A DNA stretch of 64,000 nt from Cryptomeria japonica (taxonomy: Eukaryota; Streptophyta; Pinopsida; Cupressales; Cupressaceae): the NCBI RefSeq assembly GCF_030272615.1, contig NC_081408.1, positions 613,082,977 through 613,146,976 on the forward strand, given 5' to 3'. Each line of letters starts with the position of its first letter. Within the stretch, counting starts at the first letter, position 1. Position numbers and translations under genes: made by a program. Positions 1 through 10,979 of this stretch are shown here, one piece after another. Under the pieces are notes generated by a model, which was given only the letters and a program-made list of their open reading frames with translations, searched no databases and had not been told where the DNA came from.

Positions 1-274
1 GTGAAATTAGCCTCCATATCATTCGCCACCTGCAAAATCGCCTTCCTCTATCGCAAAACCACTCACTCGACCTCCAATAGTCTCTAATCATCCTCACTGA
101 CTAAGAATTCATTCTCAAAATTTCCATAAATGCATCCTCCATTACCACTACAGAATTCATCAACATTAATTGCCAATGTCAGTGAAATTCACCTAGGCTC
201 GCGTGCAGGGGTGGGAAATTAATCTCACACGCTTCATCTGGGCGGCTATACTATACGAAATTAGGCATTCAAAT

Positions 275-808
275 CATGCCAATGGAATATGTCATCATCC
301 TTGTCCCACCACTTTGTCATTCCTTTATCTAGCTCACATGCCACGTTAGATAGAGCATTTGCTAACTCATTGCCACCTCTTATGATATGGGTTATACGAA
401 AATCTTGAAAGTTGCATAATTTGAAATAATCAAGGCTATGAGCTTATTTAATCTCCAACTCGGGGTTACCCCATTCATAATTGCGTTCACTACAACCTTA
501 GAATCTCCTTCAAGGTCTACCTTCAGAATCTTCATGTTAACTGCTAACTCCACTACTAATAAAGCGACCCACGCCTCTGCATCATTATTGGATCCATCTT
601 GTAGTCTCTTCGCACCCTTAAAGAGTATCATCCCACTTTCATCACGAGCAACACATCTTGCCCCTGAGATGCCCAGATTACCTCTAGATGCCCCATCAAA
701 ATTTATTTTAATCCACCCCTGTTCTGGCTTACTCCACGATTCTTCCTCCTTTCTTTGTTCTACACCCGAAGGATGAATCCTTGGAAACCCATGAACGGGT
801 CTATCCAA
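275..808 (-). pseudogene. LINE-type ribonuclease H domain fragment, frameshifted
   Basis: The minus strand encodes a plant RNase H-like domain of the kind found at the C-terminus of non-LTR retrotransposon polyproteins. The motif GWIKINFDGASRGN carries the first catalytic Asp. It is followed by a GxSGxxxVxRDxxG block and by EAWVALL, which holds the catalytic Glu. The open frame runs from 808 to 392 and stops. The missing end continues in another frame, reading FRITHIIRGGNELANALS at about 335-393, then to about 275. A single indel near 392 therefore broke the domain. In this end piece the expected catalytic Asp of the R-x-G-N-x-x-A-D motif is Asn. No reverse transcriptase lies beside it, so this is a detached fragment. 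The antisense open frame at 438-776 is its shadow. Confidence 0.8.
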
Positions 809-1990
809 GTTTATTATTCATCCATGTATTTTGTAATTATTTTAGATTAATAATCATTCTAATAGTCATGTATTTAATTAAATAAATGGGGCAATATAAA
901 ACAACTGATCCTGTAAATGAAAATTATCGTAGAAAACTAAGTAAAGTTTTTTTTGTGAATGTATTATAGTATTGGAAATGGACTTTTTTTTATAATAAAC
1001 TAAGATAATTTTGTGTTATTTCCTATACATTTCTTTAACTTTTCATGGGACATTTTTTAGAATAAACTAAGATAAATGAAAAATCTTGTGAAAAAATAAG
1101 AATAGCTTTTTAATTTTAAATAAAGTAAATATTTAAATTTTAGTTACAAAGAAAGTTTAGGTTTATAATGAGAAGCTATCTATCTCATAGTAAAGATAAA
1201 GACTAATAAGCATTTGTAAGTCTCAATAGAAATAAATAGTAGGTTTTTCTTGTGTTGAAAGAATTTTAAATTATTTTGTATTTTGACTCTTAATTAATTT
1301 AAAGACGAGATTTACATTATATTACCATCTTTTTAGAAATCAAAGGAAATTTGTTTTAAAAGAACATGAAGAAAGCTATTTCAGAGATAAGAATTTGTAA
1401 GTCTCAATAGAGATAAATGGTAGGTTTTTTTTTTGGTGGCAAAATTTTATTTTATTTTGTATTTTGACTTTTAATTAATTAAAAAACGTGATTCACATTA
1501 TATTATCATCTTTTTATAATTCATATTTGATTAAGCATATTAATCTACTATCTTATAATCTCTCTTTACTTTTGTGAATGTTAAATTTTTTCTTTTCTTT
1601 TTTATTCTATTATTTATAAATTTAATTATCTTAAATTATATTTTATTATTTAAACATAGACACACAAAACTAATTACATGATATAACACATAATTTAACT
1701 TTTAGTATTATTTAATTTAATTATCATACTATTTTATTTAAAATAAATATATATTATATTATAATAAGAAGAAAATAATAACAGTGCTAAGGAAAATGTT
1801 TCAAAGTACCTTTAAAGCTTTGGTTTTACTTTTCAAAATTGTATTCCATGTCAGCTAAGAGCACGTAAAGTGACAAGAGTTTTCTAGTGATTGGGAGAGT
1901 TTTAACTCAATAAATACAAATCCCAAAAAATACTAACAATACATTCTAGTTACATAAAACCGACTATTTTATATATATTATATTTAAGCC
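809..1990. other. AT-rich intergenic DNA without a recognisable gene
   Basis: About 1.2 kb of strongly AT-rich sequence with poly-A and poly-T runs and no credible open frame. Its only clear structure is a duplicated block listed separately (1210-1339 and 1391-1520). Confidence 0.7.
1210..1520 (+). repeat. Direct duplication of a 130-bp AT-rich block
   Basis: The segment at 1210-1339 recurs at 1391-1520 in the same order and orientation. Both hold the core AAGTCTCAATAGA, then a GTAGGTTTTT tract, TATTTTGTATTTTGACT, TTAATTAATT, a CATTATATTA block and CATCTTTTTA. Substitutions and small indels separate the copies, and a 51-bp spacer lies between them. It looks like an old tandem duplication; no coding role is visible. 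Confidence 0.75.
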
Positions 1991-2002
1991 AATAGGCTTT
2001 TA

Positions 2003-2220
2003 GTGGGCAAAAGCGCCCGGAAAATTGCAAGACATTCCGATGGCCGTCGGAATGTCTTGCCGCCGGCGTTCTCCCTCCGGTGCGCACGTGTTGATTGTCC
2101 GGTCCGCTTGCTGACGTGTGCGTCCGTTGTGGTCGTCTCTATGCGTGCGCTCTATTTTCGAAGCGATGGTGTCTTTAATGATTTCATCCCCAAGGCTGTG
2201 CACGAATGTTGACGTTCTTT
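2003..2220 (+). promoter_or_regulatory. GC-rich promoter-like edge with G-box and TGACGTG
   Basis: Roughly 200 bp of GC- and CpG-rich sequence stand out sharply from the AT-rich flank. They contain the palindromic G-box core CACGTG at 2085-2090 and TGACGTG at 2112-2118, both known plant bZIP-type binding cores. A diverged reverse complement of the 3' part (about 2120-2240) lies at 7020-7135, at the far end of the inverted module array. The position just before the exon-like array suggests a promoter or leader, but no TATA box or transcript start can be assigned. Confidence 0.4.
2027..2060. repeat. Perfect 14-bp inverted repeat (hairpin) with 6-nt loop
   Basis: GCAAGACATTCCGA is followed after TGGCCG by its exact reverse complement. 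The stem is GC-balanced and has no mismatch, unlike most repeats in the window, which are degraded. It sits at the GC-rich edge of the Helitron-like region. Two shorter potential hairpins precede it: AAGCC/GGCTT around 1985-2000 and GGGC/GCCC around 2005-2018. Confidence 0.8.
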
Positions 2221-5060
2221 ATGGCTGCTTGCAACCCTAAAATCTAATTTGTTTTGTTGTTGTCGGCAATATTTCGGTCTGCAATTTTCGCTCTCGAAAT
2301 TTTCGCATAAGGTTCTTAGGTTTTGTTCTTGTTGTGACTATTTTACTGGTTAGGTTTTCTTCTCGTTGTGACTGTTTTACTGGGCTTCTTTGTGAGTCTG
2401 ACAGCGTGAATGGTTTGAATTTGAAGGTAAGGTTTCATTTTATTTAAATGTGTTTTTCTTTTGTAATGCATTTTGTTTATAGTTTGCTTATTTTCTTCTT
2501 CCGTCTGCTTGCAAGGTTGTTGCTTTGTCTTTGTTGTTTAACTGTTTGTGGACGTGGCTACTTCCAGTTTGCAAGGAATTTTCGACGGTGCTCTGTCAGT
2601 TTCAAGCTGTGAATGGTTAGCATTTGCAAGGTAAATTCTGGTTATATGTATATTCTTTCTCGTTTTGTAATGCATTTTTTTGGAAATAGCTTTTGTTTTA
2701 TTTAAATTTAGTTTGTTTTGTAATGCATTTTTTTTATATGCTTATTTTCTCCTCCCGTGTGCTTGTAGGGTTGTGGCTTTGTTTATGTTGTTTAACTGTT
2801 TGTGGGCGTGGCTACTTTCTGGTTAGGTTTTGTTCTCGTTGTGACTGTTTTACTGGGCTTCTTTGTGAGTTTGAGAGTGTGAATGGTTTGAATTTGAAGG
2901 TAAGGTTTTGTTTTATTTAAATGTGTTTTTCTTTTGTAATGCATTTTGTTTCTTTCGTTTTATTTAGATTTATTTTTGTTTTGTAATTCATTTTTTTATA
3001 TGCTTATTTTCTCCTCCCGTGTGCTTGCAGGGTTGTGGCTTTGTTTATGTTGTTTAACTATTTGTGGGTGTGGCTACTTCCAGTTTGGCAGGCATTTTCG
3101 AGGCTGCTTTGTGAGTTTCACGCTGTGCATGCTTTGAATTTGCAAGGTAAGTTCAGCCGCTGTTTTATTGGGCTCCTTTGTGAGCTTCACGGCTTGAATG
3201 GTTTGAATTTGCAATGTAGGAACTTTATTTAAATTTGTTTTGGTTTTGTAATAGATTAAATCTATACTCTGCTTATTTTCTGCTTCCGTGTGGTTGTAGG
3301 GTTATTTGTTTGTTTATGTTCTTTAACTGTTTGAATTTGCAAGGTAAGTTCGCGTTTTTTGCGCTCTGCAATTTTCGCTCTAGAAATTTTGGCATAAGGT
3401 TGTTAGGTTTTGTTCTCGTTGCACTGTTTTATTGGTTAGGTTTTGTTCTTGTTGTGACTGTTTTATTGGGCTTCTTTGTGAGTTTGACAGCGTGAATGGT
3501 TTGAATTTGAAGGTAAGGTTTCATTTTATTTAAATGTGCTTTTCTTTTGTAATGCATTTTGTTTATAGTCTGCTTATTTTCTCCTTCCGTCTGCTTGTAG
3601 GGTTGTTGCTTTGCTTCTGTTGTTTAACTATTTGTGGGGGTGGCTACTTCCAGTTTGCAAGGAATTTTTGACGGTGCTCTCTCAGTTTAGAGTCGTTGAC
3701 TTAGGTTTTGTTTTGGTTGTGTTTGTTGTATTGGGCTCCTTTGTGAGCTTCACGGCTTGAATGGTTTGAATTTGCAATGTAGGAACTTTATTTAAATTTG
3801 TTTTGCTTTTTTAATGGATTAAATCTATACTCTGCTTATTTTCTGCTTCCGTGTGGTTGTAGGGTTGTTTGTTTGTTTATGTTCTTTAACTGTTTGAATT
3901 TGCAAGGTAAGTTCACATTTTTTGTGCTCTACAATTTTCGCTCTGGAAATTTTGGCATAAGGTTGTTAGGTTTTGTTCTCATTGTCACTGTTTTATTGGT
4001 TAGGTTTTGTTCTTGTTGTGACTGTTTTACTGGGCTTCTTTGTGAGTTTGACAGCGTTAATGGTTTGAATTTGAAGGTAAGGTTTCGTTTTATTTAAATG
4101 TGCTTTTCTTTTGTAATGCATTTTGTTTATAGTCTGCTTATTTTCTCCTTCCGTCTGCTTGTAGGGTTGTTGCTTTGCTTCTGCTGTTTAACTATTTGTG
4201 GGGGTGGCTACTTCCAGTTTGCAAGGAATTTTTGACGGTGCTCTCTCAATTTAGAGCCATTGGCTTAGGTTTTGTTCTGGTTGTGTCTGTTTTATTGGGC
4301 TCCTTTGTGAGCTTCACGGCTTGAATGGTTTGAATTTGCAATGTAGGAACTTTATTTAAATTTGTTTTGCTTTTGTAATGGATTAAATCTATACTCTAGT
4401 TATTTTCTGCTTCCGTGTGCTTGCAGGGTTGTTTATTTGTTTATGTTCTTTAACTGTTTGAATTTGCAAGGTAAGTTCACGTTTTATTTAGATTCTTTGT
4501 GGCCGCTTGGAACCCTAAAATCTAATTTGTTTTTTTGTTGTCGGCAATATTTCGGTTTGCAAACTTTCGCATAAGGTTGCATATAGTCGTTGAGTTAGGT
4601 TTTGTTCTGGTTGTGATTGTTTTATCAGGCTCCTTTTTGACCTTCATGCTGTGAATGGTTTAAATTTTTAAGGTAAGCTCTGGTTTTAAATTTTTTTTTT
4701 TTTGGTTTTGTAATGCATTTTTTTTATAGTGTGCTTATTTTCTTGTTCCGTTTGCTTGCAGGGTTGTTACTTTGTCTATGTTATTTAACTGTTTGTGGGC
4801 GTGACTACTTCCAGTTTCCAAGGCGTTTTTGCATAACTTTGGATATAGTTGTCGAGTTAGGTTTTGTTCTGACTCTGATTGAATGGTTTGAATTTGCAAG
4901 GTAAGTTCTGGTTTTAGTTAGATTCTTTTTTGTTTTGTAATGCATTTTTTTATAGTCTGCTTATTTCGCAGTTTGGTGTAGTTGCAAGGTTTGGTGTAGT
5001 TGCAGGTTAAAAAAGTTTTAGTTGGGTTTTGCTGTTTACAGATATTTATTGATTTAAGTT
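2061..5060 (+). repeat. Tandem array of exon-like modules bounded by splice-site-like sequence
   Basis: About eleven units share one layout. A pyrimidine-rich tract with TGCTTATTTTCT leads into TGCTTGCAG or TGCTTGTAG. Next comes a block beginning GGTTGT, containing TTTAACTGTTTGTGG and GGCTACTTCCAG, and ending GAATTTGCAAG or GAATTTGAAG. Then comes GTAAGT, GTAAGG or GTAAAT. GT sites of the 5' splice type lie near 2427, 2631, 2900, 3147, 3344, 3513, 3907, 4077, 4471, 4673 and 4901. The blocks show short open frames rich in Leu, Phe and Cys, but no known domain. They are best seen as duplicated exon-intron units of unknown role. Part of the array (about 3160-4480) is organised at a higher 564-bp period. 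Confidence 0.75.
3160..4480 (+). repeat. 564-bp higher-order repeat within the exon-like array
   Basis: Landmarks recur at a constant distance. The stretch ATTAAATCTATACTCT occurs near 3250, 3815 and 4380. The GTAAGTTC site occurs at 3344, 3907 and 4471, and the GTAAGG site at 3513 and 4077. Each 564-bp block therefore contains two different exon-like modules and was amplified as one unit about 2.3 times. Confidence 0.75.
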
Positions 5061-5144
5061 TCTTACTTTGTTTTAATCTTTTCGTCCTTGGTGATGTGCA
5101 CGAATGCAAACTATTTTGTTTGACTTGTTTTAATAACCATGTTC

Positions 5145-5268
5145 TAAAGTCTGTAGGATTTATTGATACAAGTCTGCGTTTTTGTCTCAAAGTAGTCACG
5201 TCCACAAACAGTTAAATAACATAAACAAAGTATTTCTATAATTGTTTTCCTTAGAATACTTTGTAGTG

Positions 5269-5314
<46 letters not shown>

Positions 5315-5522
5315 TTTATTAAATCTCTGTTTTAATAACTCCATTCTACAGTGTGTAGGATTTGTTGATACAAGTCTGCGTTGTAGTATGAAAGTAGTCA
5401 CGTCCACAAACAGTTAAATAACATAAACAAACTATATATATAATTCTTTTTGTTAGAATGCTTTGTAGTGTTGATATATGTATATGTACATACACACACG
5501 TACACACACACAGACACACACA

Positions 5523-5574
<52 letters not shown>

Positions 5575-5750
5575 TATAAATACACACATGTACACACACA
5601 CACACACATATATATATGCATGTATGTACATATAGACATGTGCATATGTATATATACATAGGGTACTCTGTCTTGTAGTCTGAAAGTAGTCACGTGCACA
5701 AATAGTTAAATAACATAAACAAAGTAGCAAGCCTGCAAGCATCAAGGAAT
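5145..5750 (-). repeat. Minus-strand exon-like modules interleaved with microsatellites
   Basis: Three related blocks read AGTAGTCACGTCCACAAAC followed by AGTTAAATAACATAAAC on the plus strand (near 5190, 5390 and 5685). This is the reverse complement of the array core seen from 2500 on. Two copies are preceded by TAGGATTTRTTGATACAAG. Between them lie an alternating TA run (about 5272-5311) and a CA/TG-rich run (about 5490-5660). The orientation of the array changes sign at about 5100. Confidence 0.75.
5490..5660. repeat. CA/TG dinucleotide microsatellite with mixed TA/CATG edges
   Basis: A long run of alternating C and A (pure core about 5525-5570), with ACACAG variants and TATATA/CATGTA edges. 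It creates spurious open frames on both strands made of His-Thr or Val-Cys repeats. Purine-pyrimidine alternation of this kind can adopt left-handed DNA; that is general knowledge, not seen here. Confidence 0.95.
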
Positions 5751-5880
5751 TTTGATAGTGCCAATGCTTCTATATATATATATATGTATGTATATATGTA
5801 TGTATGTATATACAAATGTAATCATATATATACATGTCCATATATATACACATGATGTACATATATATATCAATTTATCT
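5751..5880. repeat. TA/TG-rich simple sequence
   Basis: Short alternating TATATA, TATGTATG and CATATATA tracts without coding content. They separate the central microsatellites from the inverted exon-like array. Confidence 0.7.
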
Positions 5881-7155
5881 TAGTGAATAAAAGCCTTCGT
5901 GTGCACACAAAAGCAATCACATATATACCCTTGTAAATTAACACCACTGCAACATGAATGTTAGTAAACAGTTACCTTGTAGAGTAAAATACTTACAACA
6001 ACAAGAAAATAGTTACATTGCAGTGAGCACCTTACAAACCCCATCAAGTAAACACTCATAGCCAAACGAAAACCTAACTTGACAACTAAATCAAATGTTA
6101 CAAGAAAATTTATAGAGCGAAATACTTACAAAAACAACAAAAGACATTACATTTTATAGTTTCAAACGCCCATAAGAAACTTAGAACCCTACAAGTGCAA
6201 CACACAAAAAAAAAAGCACAACATACGTGCACAAACAGTTAAACGAAGTGACAACCCTACAAGGACACATAAGGAGAAAATAAGAAGACTATAAAAAAAA
6301 TGCATTACAAAACAAAAAAGAATTTAAATAAAACCAAAGCTTACGTTGCAAATTGAAACCATTCATGGCGTGAAGCTCACAAAGAAACCCAATAAAATAG
6401 TCACAACCAGAACAAAACCTAACTCCATGACTATATACAACCTCATCCAAAAATTTGCAGAGGGAAATATTGCCTACAACAATTAAACTGGAAGTAGCCA
6501 CGCCCACAAACACTTAAACAACATAAACAAAGCCACAACCCTGCAAGCACACGGGAGGAGAAAATAAGGAGAATATAAAAAAAATGCATTACAAAACAAA
6601 TTGTTTTTAAAATAAAATGAAAGCTATTTCCAAAAATTTGCACAACAGATTCCAAAAAAATGCATTAGAAAAGAAAAAAGAATATAAATATAACCAGTAT
6701 TTACCTTGCAAATTCAAACCATTCACAACTTGAAACTGAGAGAGTACCCTCGAAAATGCCTTGCAAACTGGAAGTACCCACACGCACAAACAGTTAAACA
6801 ACAGAAACAAAGCAACAACCCTGCAAGCAGACGAACACATTTAAATAAAACAAAACCTTACCTTTCAAATTGAAACCATTCACACTGTCAAACTCACAAA
6901 GAAGCCCAGTAAAACAATCACAACAAGAACAAAACCTAACAACCCTATGCAAAAATTTCAAGAGCAAAAATTGCAGAACGAAATGTTGCCGACAACAACA
7001 AAACAAATTAGATTTTAGGGTTGTAAGCAGCCATAAAGAACGTCAACATTCGTGCACAACCTTGGGGATGAAATCATTAAAGACAACGTCGCTTTGGAAA
7101 CAAAGCGCACGCACGAAGATGACCACAACCGAGGCACATGTCAGCACAAAGTAAA
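5880..7155 (-). repeat. Inverted copy of the exon-like module array
   Basis: Read on the minus strand, this segment repeats the series found at 2100-5060. It has the end of the GC-rich leader (reverse complement of about 2120-2240 at 7020-7135), then TGTCGGCAAYATTTCG, TAGGTTTTGTTCT and TTACTGGGCTTCTTTGTGAG. These are followed by modules starting after TGCTTGCAG and ending TTGCAAGGTAAA. The copies are diverged but syntenic, so the two arrays form a very large imperfect palindrome with the microsatellites at its apex. No protein domain is seen. Confidence 0.75.
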
Positions 7156-8723
7156 ACCCTTTTAACCTACAATAGAATACACACAAATCAAAAATGTTTT
7201 CATAGCAGGATTATACATCTCACACATGAAAACATTAAACACAACGTTGCTTGCCAAAATATATGGCCAGACTCACACAAATCAGATAACTAACTTTGTG
7301 CACATGAAGGCTTTTAATCGCCAAGATAAATAACCACTAACAAATGTTCCATATTTAGAACATTAATATATTGCAATTGATGTCTATAATTTTGCTTTTG
7401 TGACCACCTTATTACATAACATAGGTACGTTCTTTAGTTTACTAATAATAAATTCTCATTTTTGAAGTGATGCTCTCTTTAATGTTTTCCTTGCCATCCA
7501 AATCCGCAAGTGTATTAAATTTTGTTATTGTATTCATCACAGACCCTTCAAACTGTAAAATCGAATAGTTACCTTGCAGAGTGAAAGCATTCATGCCCAT
7601 ACTTAAATATATATCCATGTATTTATATTGATATAGATGTATATATATCAGATCTATATGTATATGTGTATGTACATTGATATATACATGTATAGCTGTA
7701 TAGATACATATGGATATATATACACATACTCTAAAATAGATGCAACTAAGCACTTGTCTTGCATAGTGAAAGCTTTGTAACTTGACTCATTGGTCAATTT
7801 ATAAAACTTAAAGTATTAACCTAATTATTAAAAGTTTTTATAATCAGTTAATAGTAAATTCATTATGATTCACAAAAAAGAAAATGTGATCTACTTAAAG
7901 ATTTGCTGTATTATTGTTGTATGTTCACTTTTTTTAGTAATGCATTTCCACTCTGTCATTCCAAACAGAAAACATCCACACTAACACAATCAAATTTCAG
8001 AATGGATAGAAGATGGAAAGCAACAAAGAACATCAACAATGTAATTGAAAGCATGTTGCAAGAAAGCAACAAGTTAAAGAGCAACCTCAGAAAGATATTG
8101 CTCACTACGAACATAAATCACCTAACCAAACAACAGTCGACCTCTCTACATCTTGTAGTGCTGTAACAACCATACATAGTATTGAATTAGCACCTTTACC
8201 AATACCAAATACTGAACAATTAGATGATCCAACGGTTGTTTTCACGTTAAGGGACAGAGTATTTAAATGGACTGATAACGAGCTTGGATGGGTTGCTTGG
8301 CTTGATCCTGTGTTGTTGTAATTATTCAATGTTTGAAAAGTTACATTCATATTTTGGTTAACATTCGAAATAGACTGAAGCATCCCATATTTTCAAAGAT
8401 CTTTGATGAGATGAACTCACATTTTGTTAATATGCTCTCAAATATGTAAATCATGATGTCATACTTTATATTTTTTAAGCTTATCATCATATACCCAATT
8501 ATCGTTTTCAATGCATGTTTCAATCACATTATGATCAATTCATTACCATTTGAAACAAAAAATAAACTGTAACAACGTTACTCTAAACTTAGTTAATTTT
8601 GCTTTGCTTGTCCATATATACCTTTGATAAGCTTACATCATGTTGTGATTGTATTATGATATAAGAACTACAATTCATCATGCTTATAATTTACTTTTAA
8701 TTCTCAAAAGGTATATATGCACA
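7156..8723. other. Spacer between inverted array and RPA-like gene
   Basis: AT-rich sequence with TATA/CATA simple tracts (7600-7735). A short open frame at 7903-8166 matches nothing I recognise. A 40-bp segment near 7290-7330 (TTGTGCACATGAAGGCTTTTA) is an inverted partner of 5877-5920. This may hold upstream exons or the promoter of the RPA-like gene, but nothing specific can be assigned. Confidence 0.4.
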
Positions 8724-10979
8724 ATGGCATCTTCAGCAGCCACCTCTAAATCGATAGACCACTCCACCATTGATAATTTGGTAAGCTAAATTATCAAAAC
8801 TTTTCAAAATACAAAGCTTTTATGCTTTTTTTGGGACAATTCATCTCTCTTTTCCATACCATCCTTTTCATTACTACATGCATCCTTTTTTCATAGCTTG
8901 ATTACATACTTTACTAACACAAGCTTTACATTAACAAGTAATGAAATATATAAGCTGCTTGTCGTTAAAATTAAGTCCTGTATATTCATATTATTTTTTG
9001 TAGGCAAAAACCCAAGAGTATGTCCCTACCACTTTTGCAATTAAATCTATCAATGCTGGGGATGACCTTCCTTCAACATTGCTATAAGTTTTGTCATTTC
9101 AGAAAATGCAGAACAACATAGATGATACTGACAGACATAAATTAGTGTTATCTGATGGCACATACATGTAGTTGGCAATCTTGCCTTCTAAATATGCTAC
9201 TCTGATAGATTCAGATATTCTAAAAATAGGCACAATAGTCCAGTTATCGAGTTATACATGCCGATACATATGCAACACAAGGTAGGAAATCAACTATGGT
9301 TATTAAATACAATATGTTTCATCTTTTTTTTAATTTTGTTTATGTATAATCAACAGTAATTTAAAAAGAAGTCTTTTGTTTTCACAGGACTATTGTAATA
9401 TTTAGTCTGGAAGTGAAACAAAGTGATTGCCCATTCATTGGTAAACCAGTATACCTGTTCAAAGAACAAGAACCAGAAATGATGTCTGAGGACAGACCAT
9501 CAACATCTAAATGATCTCTTCAATTTGCCACTAAATTGCCATCCTCGCAAACAACAACTTCTGAAAATATAAGCCCTATCAAAACTTTGAATCCATACCA
9601 AAATAAATGGACAATCAAGGGAGAGTTACTCATAAACGGCCTATTAAGGCATATAGCACAACCACAAAAATGGCCATGTGTTTAGCTTTGACATTGTTGA
9701 TTGTGAAGGTTCTGAAATTAGAATTACATGTTTTGATGAGATAGCTAAGTTACACTCTAACCATGTGGACATAGGTTCACATTATCTTATTTCAAAGGGA
9801 TCTATTAAGGAGGCAAATGCAAGGTACAAAAAACTAAATAGTCATTTAGAAATCACCTTGTCTGATGCATCCATATTGAAACACTGCACCAATGAAGAAC
9901 AAGCAAATCAACAAGGTCCTCCTTTCACGCCCATTAATGAATTGTTTCATCTAACAAATAACACGTTGGTTGACATAATTGGCCTTGTTCTATATATTGG
10001 ACATATCATTCCAAGACACAGGAAAGATGGCAGTCAAACACACAAACGTGTTGTGAAAATTAGTGATCTATCTTATTCAACAATTGACATCAACCTATGG
10101 GGTCCAATGGCAGAACAAAAAGGCCTAGAATTGAAAAATATGTTGAGCAATGATAGTGTGGTTATCCTTGCTTTACGTAATGCTCATGTTGGCTATTTCA
10201 ATGGGAAGCTTATAAACATAACAGCTGCAACCACATTACATATCAACCCAACTTTTCCAGAAGCAGAGCTTCTAACGTTAAGAGGAAAGGACCTTTTGCT
10301 TGCTGTACCCTTTGTTGTAGAAACTATCCACATAGATGGTAAATATAGTAGAATGACTATTTCTTCAATCCGTGAGCGGATGAGCATCAAACCAGAAACA
10401 ATTCAGACAACTTTGCTAGTCATTCTGCGCTTTGTAAACGTAACTGACCAAAATTTCTATTATGCAGCCTGTCCACTAATAGTCAATGGAAGGCCTTGCA
10501 AGAAAAAATGTACACAACAAGTTGATGATTCTTGGTTCTTCTCTAGATGTCAAATGACTATGCAAGACTGTAATTATAGTTACCTCTTGCCACTAAAGTT
10601 ACAAGATGCCACAGGTACTCTATGGGCCACTGCATTTGATGAGGGTAGCATTCACTTGCTACACAAAACTGCAAAACAACTTTGTGCACTACAAAATGAT
10701 GTAACAACAACAGAGATAGCTTCCTCAGTGATTAAGAGACTACTGTCATGTCACTATTCATTCACACTGCTGGTTTCCACTGAGACATATAATTCAGAAA
10801 CAAAGATGAAAGTGATAGTCAATAAAGTCGCTCCTGTTGACTTCAAAGCTGAGTGTCATGCACTACTTGTAGAAATTGGCTGCCTAAGTACACAGGCTTA
10901 CAATTATAATGCATCTTTTCAGATTATTAAACTTTCAGTTTACAATACAATTATACCATTAGCTAATTTACATATTTAA
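8724..10979 (+). pseudogene. RPA1 (RPA70)-like single-stranded DNA-binding protein, Helitron-borne, broken
   Basis: Replication protein A large subunit binds single-stranded DNA through tandem OB folds; Helitrons often carry such genes. Exon 1 (8724-8780) starts MASSAATSK and ends at GT. Exon 2 (9004-9281) reads like the RPA N-terminal OB fold, with KLVLSDGTYM and SYTCRYICNTR. Exon 3 (from 9388) holds NPYQNKWTIKGEL, then FSFDIVDCEGSEIRITCFDE and HYLISKGSIKEAN of DBD-A, and DBD-B. It ends with the C-terminal zinc-binding fold: CPLIVNGRPCKKKC, a Cys pair spaced as SRCQMTMQDC, and ATGTLWATAFDE. The introns keep GT-AG ends and reading phase. Damage: TAA and TAG in exon 2, TGA near 9514, and a one-base frameshift near 9640-9670. 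From 9678 on the frame is open for 433 codons. Confidence 0.85.

Noticed and set aside
438-776. Plus-strand 112-codon frame
   Set aside because: Antisense shadow of the RNase H domain on the minus strand, which has conserved motifs.
1999-2018. Reverse-oriented Helitron 3' end (hairpin GGGC/GCCC followed by CTAA)
   Set aside because: The stem has only 4 bp and the base after CTAA would be A and not T. No copy comparison is available to support it.
2693-4904. Series of 60-100-codon Leu/Phe/Cys-rich frames, possible membrane proteins
   Set aside because: They cross the exon-like modules and their intron-like parts, share no frame from unit to unit and end at the splice-like sites. Better explained as repeat shadows.
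5450-5699. Open frames of 60-117 codons on both strands
   Set aside because: They are translations of the CA/TG microsatellite (His-Thr or Val-Cys repeats) and have no coding meaning.
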